A DNA stretch of 64,000 nucleotides from Anisodus tanguticus (lineage: Eukaryota > Streptophyta > Magnoliopsida > Solanales > Solanaceae), in the NCBI GenBank assembly GCA_034509755.1, contig CM067559.1, positions 39,142,032-39,206,031 on the forward strand, read 5' to 3'. A program made the position numbers and the translations under genes. The notes beneath the pieces are model-generated. The model searched no databases. It had not been told where the DNA came from and saw nothing but the letters and a program-made list of their open reading frames with translations. Positions 36,148 through 45,833 of this stretch are shown one piece after another (the first letter of the stretch is position 1; each line of letters starts with the position of its first letter).

Positions 36148-36280
36148 GAAAGATGAAATTTAGGAGGAAGATAGAGGGAGAATGGTCGCAAAAACTAGGA
36201 TTCCGTCGTGGGGAAAGGGGCGGCCGAGAGAAGAAGTTGGCGGCTAGGGTATGCGATTTAGGGTTATGCTACTGATACCA

Positions 36281-36466
36281 TAAAATATTATGTTCCTTGA
36301 TTTTATTGTTGAATGATTTACAATATATAGTCTTACAAAAGTATTTTCCTTGCTATAAACTAAGTAACTAATCAACCTAATTACATAATAATTATAATCT
36401 ACCTAAAATAGGAGATATACAATTAATACAATTAATGGAAGAATATTCGGAAAATATTCTATTACA
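36281..36466 (-). repeat. 5' LTR of copia element C
   Basis: On the minus strand it starts TGTAATAGAATATTTTCCG and ends directly before TGGTATCAGTAGC, a primer-binding-site-like sequence. Length is about 186 bp. It closely resembles the LTR sequences at about 6207-6395 (+) and 57984-58159 (-). Confidence 0.82.
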
Positions 36467-36808
36467 AGATCCAAATGAATTTGTGTATACATATAATATA
36501 TACATGTACCTTTTTATGAACATGTGATGTCGGAATAGTTCAATGTAACGAAAAATGGACTTCCTCTACGAACAAGGAATTTATAAGTAGTTATAACTAT
36601 TTATCATCTGGAGGGAGAACAACAATCTGATCGAGTTTTTTATTTTGTTATGTGTGTAAGTGTACTTCCTTCTTTTTGTTTATTGAGCTTAACAGTTTTA
36701 TATAAATGCACAAACATTAAATGGTAAATGCTGGTTTGGAAATTTTGGCTGATTGAGCTATGTGAAGTTATAGTTGAAAGGGGTTAAAAAGAGACGGTGA
36801 TGTGAGCA
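36467..36808. other. Unassigned AT-rich stretch between copia C and the tandem array
   Basis: No gene or clear element is seen. By position it could be leftover TDBD intron sequence. I looked for Cys-rich PHD coding text in all frames and saw none. Confidence 0.35.
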
Positions 36809-37425
36809 GAGTTACTTGGTACTTGTGTCGGTGAGAGGTAACACATGCTCGATGAAGTAGCTAAGGTGCACAGCTTGGTACTTGTGTTCGTGGAAAGTAA
36901 CACGTGCTTGATGAAGTAGCTGAGGTGCACAACTTGGTACTTGTGTTCGTGGGAAGTAACACATACTCGATGAAGTAGCTAAGGGTAGCATGTACTCAAT
37001 CAAGCAACTTAGTAACTATGTTGGTCGGAAGTAGCACATGCATGATGAAGTAGTTGAGGTGTGCAGTTTGATATGTGTGTTGATAGAAGGTAGCACATAC
37101 TGAATGAAGTAGCGGAGGGTAGCATGTACTCGATGAAGCAATTTGGTAATTGTGTTGGTGGGAGGTAGCACGTGCACGATGAAATAGTTGAGGTACATAT
37201 CTTGGTACTCGTGTTAGTGGAAGGTAGCACGTACTTGATGAAGTAGTTGAGGGTAGCATGTACTCGATGAAGCAACTTGGTAATTGTGTTGGTGAGAGGT
37301 AACAAGTACTTGATAAAGTAGTTGAAGTGCGCAACTTTGTAGTATGTGCTTGATGAAGTAGCTGAGCTGTAAAATACTTGTGGTGGTGGGAGGTCACACA
37401 TGCTCGATGAAATAATTGAACTGCC
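36809..37425. repeat. Tandem array with alternating 59-bp and 75-bp units, SINE-derived
   Basis: Units open with 'ttggtacttgtgtt', pass 'ggaggtagcacatg' and end 'gatgaagtagttgagg'. A 59-bp form ends in 'tgcacaac'; a longer form has a 51-bp body plus a 24-bp 'gtagcatgtactcgatgaag' extension. The forms alternate, giving a higher-order period of about 134 bp for roughly four rounds. The unit resembles the 3' body of the TS SINE at 32340-32440 ('acctgtgttggtggaggtag'). Open frames across the array follow from its periodicity and are not genes. Confidence 0.85.
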
Positions 37426-37505
37426 TGGAAACTGATTCTAACACTGCTATTAAAGGAGAGGCAGTCTTGTGAGGGAATATGCTTGTGGAATGGAACAGTC
37501 CAAAC

Positions 37506-40500
37506 TAAGGCTGGCTAGTGGGTCGGGTCAGCCCGATCCCGGTCCCGGTACAGCCCCGACACCCGATTTTGTTTTTTTAATTTTTTTTTGCGGTATCGAG
37601 ACTAGAACCGGGAAGGGACATGGTCTCGTCCCGGCCCGGCCCGCCCCAATCCCGCCAGGCCCGACCCGGTCCCGCCCGATCCCGCCTGAAGTCCCCCCCC
37701 CCCTTTGCAAAAATAACCTTGCACCAACGACTATTTTGCATTTTGGCCGTTGTGCAACGACCATTTTTGGCCTCCCCCTACCCCCTTAATATTTATTTTT
37801 AACCCGTAAGTTATTATATTTATATTTTAACCCAATTTCTCAATTATAAATACCTCATTTTCTCTTCATCTTTCTCACAAATCTTCCTACAATCTCTTTA
37901 GTCTCTCAATCTATCTCTCTACAAGTCTACATTGTCTACCAACTATTCAATTTTATTTATTCAATTGGGAGTGAAGTTGGCAACTAGCTTGATGATCTTC
38001 CATCGAGTAAAGTTTCAATTTTCAACCTCTCGATTACACGTCGGCGTTTGGTACATTCGTTCCTTCATTAAATTATTATTGTATGTTTATTTTATTTAGC
38101 GCACTTAATTTTATTTACTTTAATTATTTATTAGTATAAGTATAAATTTATAATGGAAAGATTTAAACGTATGCTTACGGGTAGGGGTCATGCTTCTTCT
38201 AGTCGGGGCAACAAGGGCAAGAGTCCTATTTCTAGACAGAATCTTATTCCTACACAGGATGATTTTGTTGATACTGAACATTTTCCTACAATACCATTAG
38301 ATTTAGACGAGGAGCTATTTTCTAGAACTCAAGAAGACTTTAATTTAGACGATGATCTAGATGATACACCCACTAATATAGATGACAACACACACACTAG
38401 TGCACCTTCAACTGAAATGCCTCCTATTCCCCCTAGTATGAGACGAGGTCCAGCAAAACGACCATTAAAATCAGATGCATGGACATTTTTTGATAGGGAC
38501 GTAGAGAATCAAGTAGCTAGATGTAAATTTGTAGAGATGTTTTAAAATTTAAAACTGAAAAAGGTCACGGTGGGACGAGGGGTTTAATGAGACACGTAGC
38601 AAGAGCTCATTCAGCTAGATATGCCCAATACGAGGCTTCAAAACTGGGTACGCAAACGTCCGCTCCATCGGGACAAGGTTCACATACTATCCCGGACCAA
38701 ATACAGGGTCAAACTAACCCTGGGGAATTGTAGGCCCTAAATACGATAAACATAGAGATATGGAAGCAATAGCAAAATTAGTTGTTGTGGAGGGTTTGCT
38801 CTTTTCATTTTCTTCATCTCCCGGTTTTATTCATTACATTAGAGATATGTATAATCTTGCTTTTAACGATTTTTCTAGATCAATTGTTAAGAGAGATGTA
38901 TTTAAATTTGCACATGAATATCAACAGTATTTACGTTATTCATTATATCATTTTAATGGAAAAGTGGCTATCACTTCTGATATAGCCCGTAGTACTAACG
39001 ACCATGATTATTTAACGGTAACCTGTCATTGGATATATTATAAATGGTCTATGCAAAAACGTATCTTAGCATATAGATATATAGATGATAGGCACACTGG
39101 TACTTTTATTGCAGATAATATTTATCAAGTGTGCCATTATTATGGAATAACCGATAAAATTATGACTATTACATTAGATAACGCTTCTTCTAACAATTAC
39201 GCTATTACAATTTTAAAAAATAGTTTAACTCCATCTTTTGCAGATCATTTTCATATAAAATGCGCGTGTCATATATATAACTTAATTGTAAAGGATGGTC
39301 TATCACTTTTTGAAGACATTCTTAGTAAAATACAATTTGCTATAAACTTTATTTTTAAAAATAATAGAATACAACGAAGAAAAGAATATAAAAAAACTTG
39401 TCACGATTGTCAACTACCTTATAGAAAAATTCCAGAAGAAGTACCCACTAGGTGGAATTCTTTATACGAGCAATTACTTGTTGCTTATGACTATAGAAAC
39501 CTATAACTTTATTTTTTAACTCTCATAATTAAAATCCAGCTGATATGGTTGTAGATAGCGATTGGGGGAAAATTTCTGAACTTATTGTATTTTTAAAGAA
39601 ATTTTTTCAAGCAACAAAAGAATTTTCCGGTATATATTATCCTACTATTTCAACTATGTTGTTTTATATAACTCTAATATTTTTATTACTTAGTGAATAT
39701 ATGAAAAAACCAGCTTATATGACAGCTATTAAAAATGTTTATCAAAATAAAAAAAATATTTTATTCCTATTCCCACTATTTATATTATTGGTGCTGTATT
39801 AAATCTGACTATTAAAATAGACAGTACTAAATCACTTATTGAAACTATTTACGATTGTATAGCAGTATACCACCTCCAAGTCCCAAAAATTCAAATCACC
39901 AACCACCTATTGAACAAACTAAAGAAGAAGTGCTGTCTAACGTAAAAGACGAATGCAAAAAAATATATAGGTTTTACCAAATTAGCGAGTTTGATATTTT
40001 TGTTTTGCAGGGTTATGTACCGTACCAATCAGTTCTCAATGAAGAAGGACGTGAAGACCTGCTGAAATACTGGAGGGGAATGAGAAGACCTTTCCGACAC
40101 TTTCAATGATGGCCCGAGATGTTTTGAACATTCAAGCGTCATCAACTGCGTCTGAATGCGCTTTTTCTGTCGGCATATATCAAATATGAGAGCACAGACA
40201 CTCATTAGCCAGAGACAGCTTAGAGATTGTAGTATTATTCAGAGATTGGATACGAGCGGAGCAGAGAAGGTGCGGTCAACCGGAGATCAACGAAGAAGAA
40301 AACGAAAACTACAATGAAATCTTATCCGAAGGTGGTGGAAGCGGCGTGGATCAATTTGACCAACAAATACCAATTCCAACCGAAGAACTACAGGAAATTA
40401 TCAAGAAACTAGAACAATTTTTTTCAGAATGTAATTTTTTTAATTGCAATTTTACTATGTAATTTGCAACTTTTGAACAACACCATAAAGTTGCAATTTT

Positions 40501-40795
40501 GACAATTGTATTTGTATTACAAAAAAAATTATATGTCTATTAAATAATATAAGAGGCACAAAAACAGTCTTGTGATATTTTTATTACACTATCTTATTTA
40601 ATTATTGAGTTTTTTATATATATATGTTATTTTTTAAATTAAGTGCAAAAAAAAAAAAACCGCTCGGGATCCCGACCCGATTCTGACGGGATCGGGATCA
40701 GGACGGGACTTCAGCAAATCCCGCCTGACCCGACCCGCCCCGATCCCGCCAAACCTGGTCTGCCGGTCCCGAGCCCGGCCCACTGGCCACCCATA
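37506..40795 (+). mobile_element. hAT transposon (BED-finger type), copy 1, inactive
   Basis: The termini TAAGGCTGGCTAGTGGG and, inverted, TATGGGTGGCCAGTGGG match each other and those of copy 2 at 52042-55506. Subterminal regions are rich in CCCGACCC-type repeats. The interior codes for a broken transposase on the plus strand. The flanking 8-mers (GTCCAAAC and ATTTGAAC) differ at four positions, all transitions, so the target duplication is doubtful or decayed. Length is 3290 bp. Confidence 0.87.
38153..40440 (+). pseudogene. hAT transposase (zinc finger BED, RICESLEEPER-like), frameshifted
   Basis: The N-terminal piece (38153-38545) ends inside the BED finger: a base loss near 38530 removes the second Cys from frame, and the C...H part (MRHVARAHS) follows in another frame. 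The core (38760-39506) has ITSDIARSTNDHDYLTVTCH, ITLDNASSNNYAI and EVPTRWNSLYEQLLVAYD. A further frame break precedes the C-terminal part with LQGYVPYQSVLNEEGREDLL and, near 40140, a damaged dimerisation motif (ASSTASEC). Functional relatives cut and paste DNA as dimers; this copy cannot. Confidence 0.85.
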
Positions 40796-41610
40796 ATTTG
40801 AACATGATACTACACTGGCAGATGGAAAAATATCCGTCGATTTTTGAGGCCTTCACAGTTGGAAAGACAGAAATAAAATTCTGGGCAAGGATAAAACTTA
40901 AATCTTTTTTCACCCGAGAGACCAACACGTTCGGTAGGCAAGGCAACTAAAATGACCAACGAGTCATGTGTTCGCAGCCACGACGTGATTGGAATGATCT
41001 TTTCAAAATTTAAGTCTGAGTCCTCCGTAATAAAAACATTTACTGTTTTGGATACGGGTCTAAAGTTAATTATTTTCAACTGCTTCTAACTGTTTGTTCT
41101 TGACAACTTGCAAGGCATATGTATGAAAGTCAAAGAAGGCAAATACCCTCGGAGATTATTTATTTTGTTGTTGTTTTTACTTTCTTTAATTCAGCTTTAT
41201 TTCATTATGTATTGTAATATCATTGTACTCGTGAAGTTATTGAAATGTTTAGAATATGTAGACTTAGAATTAATTAATAGGGTGTTCTAAAACTGGAAAT
41301 TTGTCGCTAGTTTATTTATTTTAGGCTCAGTTAGTTTTAAAATCGGAAATCGCTAGTTTATCTATTTTAGGGCCGTCACCCCTACTTTCAAAACGTTAGT
41401 TTATTTATTTTAGGTTCGTCGCCTATACCTTCAAAACGCTAGCTTATTTTTGAACTGTTCAGAATTTTCAAAATTATTGGTCACCTTTTATTCACACTAT
41501 TAATCATACGAAATAGAGTTATTTTTATTTGATTCGTTATTTAAAATGACTTTCAAAATATTACTTTCCTTGCATTACCAATAAGTTTTTTTCTTCTTAC
41601 TAAATCATCT

Positions 41611-41641
<31 letters not shown>

Positions 41642-42223
41642 TGTCATACAAATGCATGTTTTATCCAAAAAATCACTTTGCATATATTATGTAAATAATG
41701 CAATCAAAGTGTGTTTTTATCTAACAAATTAATTCACATGTATTTTTGTAAATAATACAATACAAATATATGTTTCACTCAAAAATCACATTGCATATAT
41801 TCTTATCAATTTCTATACAAATGCATACTTTTTCGACTTTACATTTTTTTATGTCATACAAATGCATATTTGTACAAAATGCATGCTTTTGTTAACTACT
41901 TGCAAATTTTTTTATACTTGTAAAAAATGCATTTCCCCTAGCATGATAATTAACCTGAGTTTGACCGGATAACCGCAAGTTAGCGGATCTTAAAGGATGT
42001 CTAACCCCTTCCATTTAGGATAATAAAGAACCCTTACCTAGAATCTTATTAGTTTCGCAGACCAAAATTGGAGTTATTTTGCAGCTTTTAGTTAGCATTT
42101 AGGTGCCCTAATTCACCTTAGAATAATTAGGTGGTGACTCCTCAAAGCAATCATTTTTATCAAATCCAGAGGGAATCGACACATCGCGTCGCATCCGCGA
42201 TAAAAAATGGGCGCGGCAGAGGC
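40796..42223. other. Unassigned region with small repeats and a possible gypsy LTR piece
   Basis: No gene is recognised. A minus-strand open stretch (40810-41079) has no known motif. Around 41290-41460 the phrase 'cgctagtttatttattttagg' recurs about three times. Further on are a (TA)n run (41611-41636) and 'atacaaatgcat' words. From about 42060 to 42222 the text 'aattaggtggtgactcctc' and 'gcgtcgcatccgcgataaaaaatgggcgcg' resembles the end of a gypsy LTR or leader. Confidence 0.4.
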
Positions 42224-43240
42224 TACAAACGATAATCTAACATATTTTCCTAATGGACATGAATGACAAATTAAGTACTACGCGTACCCTTACAAGAAAT
42301 AAAATTATTTTTTATGTAAGAAAGACATTATTGACGATTCCGGATGTCCTATACGTGCATGCCCAAGGAATGAGTAAGAGCATCAAAGGTGGATGGCAAG
42401 GCATGGCTTGAGGAAGTGGCGGTGATTGGATAAAGCTCCCCCACAGTATTACATCTCATTAGAGGTATCACCGTCTTGAAATCCTTCACAGAAAACCCAA
42501 AATGATCAAAATTAACAGACACCCCATTATCAATGATAAATTTACGGACTGATACTAAATTTTTAATTAAGTGTAGGGCATGAAAGACATTTTTCAAGGC
42601 AAGTGGTGGATGTGGGGAAGATAGATTGGAATGACCATAACCACGAATTGTAATTGACTTACTATCACCAACAATAATACCACGATTTTTGCTCAAATTG
42701 AAATAAGACGAGAGAGTACCTGGGTCGGATGTCATATGAGTAATGGCTGCGGTGTCTATATACCAATTGACGTCTGGGGGATTCAATCTAAGTGTGTGCA
42801 TTGCGACTTCAATGTCTGTTGGAGTGGGGCCCGCAGCATGGTGGGCTTGTGGAGGCCGAGGCCCAAGCACACCCGCTTGTTGTCCAGGCCCAGAACTGTG
42901 TCTCTGGTACCCCTGCTTGACCAAAACACCAGCATGTTGGTGTTGGGAAATTCGGCCCATTTCCCCAGGTAAGCAGTTGTCGGGTAGTAAAGGTTGTTGG
43001 GCCCAAGGCCACTGGCCCAGTTCCACGTCCATGGACCCCAGGTCTGTGGCCAGTAGGCTTGCGGCCCATTGCCTCGAGGCCCATTGCCAATGGTCCGGTT
43101 GACCCCTTCGTTATTGCCACCTCGGTTTCCACCACGATTTTTACCATTATTTTTGTTATTCTGACCCTTCTTGCCGCCACCGTTGTTGCGATTTTGGCAG
43201 GAATTATTGGAGAAATAGTGAGAATAGTAGGACACTCGAA
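42224..43240 (-). mobile_element. Ty1/copia fragment D: gag tail, protease, GAG-pre-integrase
   Basis: The minus-strand reading gives an Asn/Gly-rich gag tail (43235-42800), then a protease piece with NWYIDTAAITHMTSDPGTL near 42760 (the third residue of the usual DTG triplet is changed), and GAG-pre-integrase down to 42224. It is the mirror image of fragment E at 43300-44287, in opposite orientation. Confidence 0.85.
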
Positions 43241-44900
43241 GAAGCCAGCTTGGCTAAGAAGGCGGCCATTGGGGCTCTTTCTGTAGCAATGATGACCGCG
43301 TCCGACTACTCTCCCTCATTCTCCGACAATTTCGGCCAAAATGGCATTAACAGTGACGGTAAGAAGGGTCAGAATCGCAAAAAATAATGGTAAAACCTGT
43401 GGTGAAAACCGAGGTGGCAATAAATTGGGGGGGAAGGGGGTGAATTGGACCGGTGGCAATGGGCCGCAAGCCGACTGGCCACAGCCGTGGGCTCCATAGC
43501 AATGGACCTGGGCTAGTGGCCCTGGGCTCAACAGCCCTGGGCCCAACAGCCCTTACTACTCGCCAACTGCCTACACGAGGAAATGGGCCCAATTTCCCAA
43601 CACCAACAGGCCCGATTTTTCGATCCAGCGGGGGTACCTGAGACACAGTTCTGGGTCGGGGCAGCAAATATATGTGCTTGAGCCTCGGCCTCCACAGGCC
43701 CACCATGTTGCGGGCCCCACTCCAACATATATTAAAGCTGCAATGCACACATTTGGATTGAATCCCCCAGATGCTAATTGGTACATGGACACCGGAGCCA
43801 TTACTCATATGACATCCGACCCAGGTAATTTCTCGTCTTATTTCAATTTGAGCAAAAATCGTGGTATTATTGTTGGTGATGGTAAGTCAATTCCAATTCG
43901 TGGTTATGGTCACTCCAATCTATCTTCCCTACATCCACCTCTTGCCTTGAAAAATGTCATTCATGCCCCACACTTAATTTAAAATTTAGTATCAATCTGT
44001 AAATTTACCACATTTTTTATGAATGATTTCAAGACGGGGATATCTCTAATGAGATGCAATAGTGCGGGGGAGCTTTATCCAATCACCGCCACTTTCTCGA
44101 GCCACGCCTTGCCATCCACTTTTGCTGCTCTTGCTCATTCCTTGTGGCATGCACGTCTAGGTCATTCAGTGTCGTCAATTATGTCTTCTTTACATAAAAA
44201 ATAATTTTATTTCTTGTAAGGGGTAGTAATCCAATTTGTCATTCCTGTCCATTAGAAAAACATGTTAGATTACCGTTTGTAGCCTCTACTTCTCGTACTT
44301 TGATGCCTTTTGACATTATTCACAACGATTTATGGACATCTCACGTTCTCAGTTCTTTGGGCCATCATTATTATGTTCTATTTTTGGATGATTATTCTAA
44401 TTTTTTATGGAGTTTTCCGTTAGCGAAAAAATCTCATTTGGACAAGATGCCATAGTATAAGAAGAAGGCCTTTGTTTATAACATGCGATTTCCACCGAAC
44501 ATAAAGGAAAAAACTCTTATGCCTTCAGAAACATGATATATGGATATATCAATTCTAGCAATTTTAAAATAGATCAGGATCGCTGGATGGCTGAAATGTA
44601 GTCGGTGAATCTCTATGTATATCGATATGTATAGTGGGATTGTATTAAATAAAGAGTATGTTATTATTTTAGATTTAACCAATTTGATGAATTACTGTGT
44701 TTTTCACATTTTAAATTTTAGAGCATTCATCTGTATACAATTCGAACGGGACATCAAAAATATTCAATGTGATAATAACAAAGAATATAATAATGGATTG
44801 TTTCAGGAATTTTGTGATGCTAATGACATAGTTTTTCGTTTCTCTTGTCCTCATACGTCCTCCCAAAATGGGAAGCCGAACGAAAAATTCGTACCATTAA
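43241..44900 (+). mobile_element. Ty1/copia fragment E: gag tail to integrase, with internal insertion
   Basis: It starts within gag (text equivalent to EEASLAKKAAIGALSVAMM), then an Asn-rich tail, protease with NWYMDTGAITHMTSDPG (43780), GAG-pre-integrase and integrase. The integrase is interrupted by about 275 bp of unrelated sequence (44436-44712) and resumes with FRAFICIQFERDIKNIQCDN. Stops and frame changes are present. The arm 43300-44287 pairs with fragment D. Confidence 0.85.
44436..44712. other. Unidentified insertion inside copia E integrase
   Basis: Comparison with copia A (27195-27225) shows that sequence between 'aaaaaatctca' and 'ttaaattttagagcattc' has been replaced by about 275 bp not found in the other copies. 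It is AT-rich, with short tatcgatatgtat-type palindromes. I see no terminal repeats or target duplication, and I could not identify its source. Confidence 0.5.
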
Positions 44901-45015
44901 TAATTTTGTGATGCTAATCCCACATTGAAAGGCAAAATGCTCTCTGACAAAGGCGACTCCATATCTATGGAGACTCAAACCCGAAACCTCTGGGTAACGA
45001 CGAAGGAATATTTGC
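44900..45015 (-). mobile_element. tRNA-derived SINE relic
   Basis: On the minus strand the text reads 'ggtttcgggtttgagtctcc' (B-box-like), then 'ggagtcgcctttgtcagaga' and 'gcattttgcctttcaatgtg'. This is the body of a Solanaceae SINE related to the one at 17845. It abuts the truncated copia E end. Confidence 0.5.
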
Positions 45016-45489
45016 ATTCAAATATTGAGAAAATAAATACTCCATCTGGTTCAAAATATAATTGTCACTTAGTTTTTATCACACCTTTAGAAAATACTAA
45101 CTCCTAAAAGAAAATATATTTTTAACTGAACCACCCTAATTAAATACTACCAGTTAATATAATATATGGATTATGTAAAAATTCACTTATCCAACTAGAT
45201 GCAAAATTTGGAATAAAACAATTAATTCCTTCTTGATTATGCAAATGAACACTTATTTTAAACCACAATAAAAAGGCTATGTAAGCACTTATTTTTATTA
45301 CCCAAATCTCCCTAAAAAATACTACTAAATAAGTAAAATATTTTACAATATTTTAAATGTGTATGAATGGGACCGACTCACCTACCAAACAACACATTAG
45401 AAAAATTCGAATAATATTAAAAAAAAAATAGTCCGGTATACTAAGCTTATTCGGCTCGGTTGACCGGGCAAAACCCAAAAGTGTGATGA
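45016..45489. other. NF-YB upstream region with MITE-like sequence
   Basis: The left part begins 'actccatctggttcaaaat', typical of a Stowaway-like MITE, and is AT-rich to about 45430. The region next to 45490 should include the NF-YB promoter. No clear TATA box could be assigned. Confidence 0.4.
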
Positions 45490-45634
45490 AGTATTAATTG
45501 TGGAACGAACGGTGTTGATAGGGCAAAATCCAAAAGTCTGCCCTCATCTCTCCACTCTTCTCCAACGTCCGATCCTCTTCTCCTTCAATCCCTCCATTCC
45601 CTTCTCCTCGCGCCCAAATTTCACATATCCCCAG
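45490..45634 (+). other. Non-coding first exon (5' UTR) of NF-YB
   Basis: A pyrimidine-rich stretch (ctcttctccaacgtccgatc and similar) ends at 'ccccag', followed by a donor 'gtacct' at 45635. The next acceptor is just before the ATG (45830-45831), so a leader intron of about 195 bp is inferred. The transcription start is not determined. Confidence 0.55.
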
Positions 45635-45833
45635 GTACCTAACCTACTTCCATTTCAAATAATTCACTTTCTCTCTCTACAAATTAGGGTTTTCATTTAT
45701 GTATTATTACTCGCGCACATCCTAACCTTCTCAGACTCCACTTATGAGAATACATTAGACTCTACTTGTGGGAATACATTGAGTATGTGGTGGTTGTTCT
45801 AACTCATGTGTTTTGTTGTTGTTGTTGTAAGGT

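Larger units (their letters stand above)
33335..36466 (-). mobile_element. Ty1/copia element C (RE1-like), 3' truncated, after TDBD exon 3
   Basis: Minus-strand order: 5' LTR (36466-36281), PBS (36280-36271), gag (about 36150-35045), protease (35045-34707), GAG-pre-integrase, integrase (about 34440-33830), linker, and a break at the very start of RT near 33335. RT, RNase H and 3' LTR are missing. Several stops and frame changes are present. It lies directly after the splice donor of TDBD exon 3, in opposite orientation. Confidence 0.85.

Noticed and set aside
36996..37401. Two overlapping minus-strand open frames of about 130 codons
   Set aside because: They lie wholly in the SINE-derived tandem array; the open frames follow from the repeat period and their Thr/Ser/Leu-rich text is the unit repeated.
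36809..37425. CRISPR-like spacing of alternating repeats
   Set aside because: This is eukaryotic DNA; the intervening parts are themselves repeated, and the units derive from a SINE.
37469..37789. Pro/Arg-rich frames over the hAT terminus, on both strands
   Set aside because: They are translations of the GC-rich subterminal repeats (CCCGACCC-type); similar frames occur at the other copy (52017, 55251).
40810..41079. Minus-strand 89-codon frame as a gene
   Set aside because: No recognisable motif, no splice partners, and it lies among repeats; kept only as unassigned sequence.
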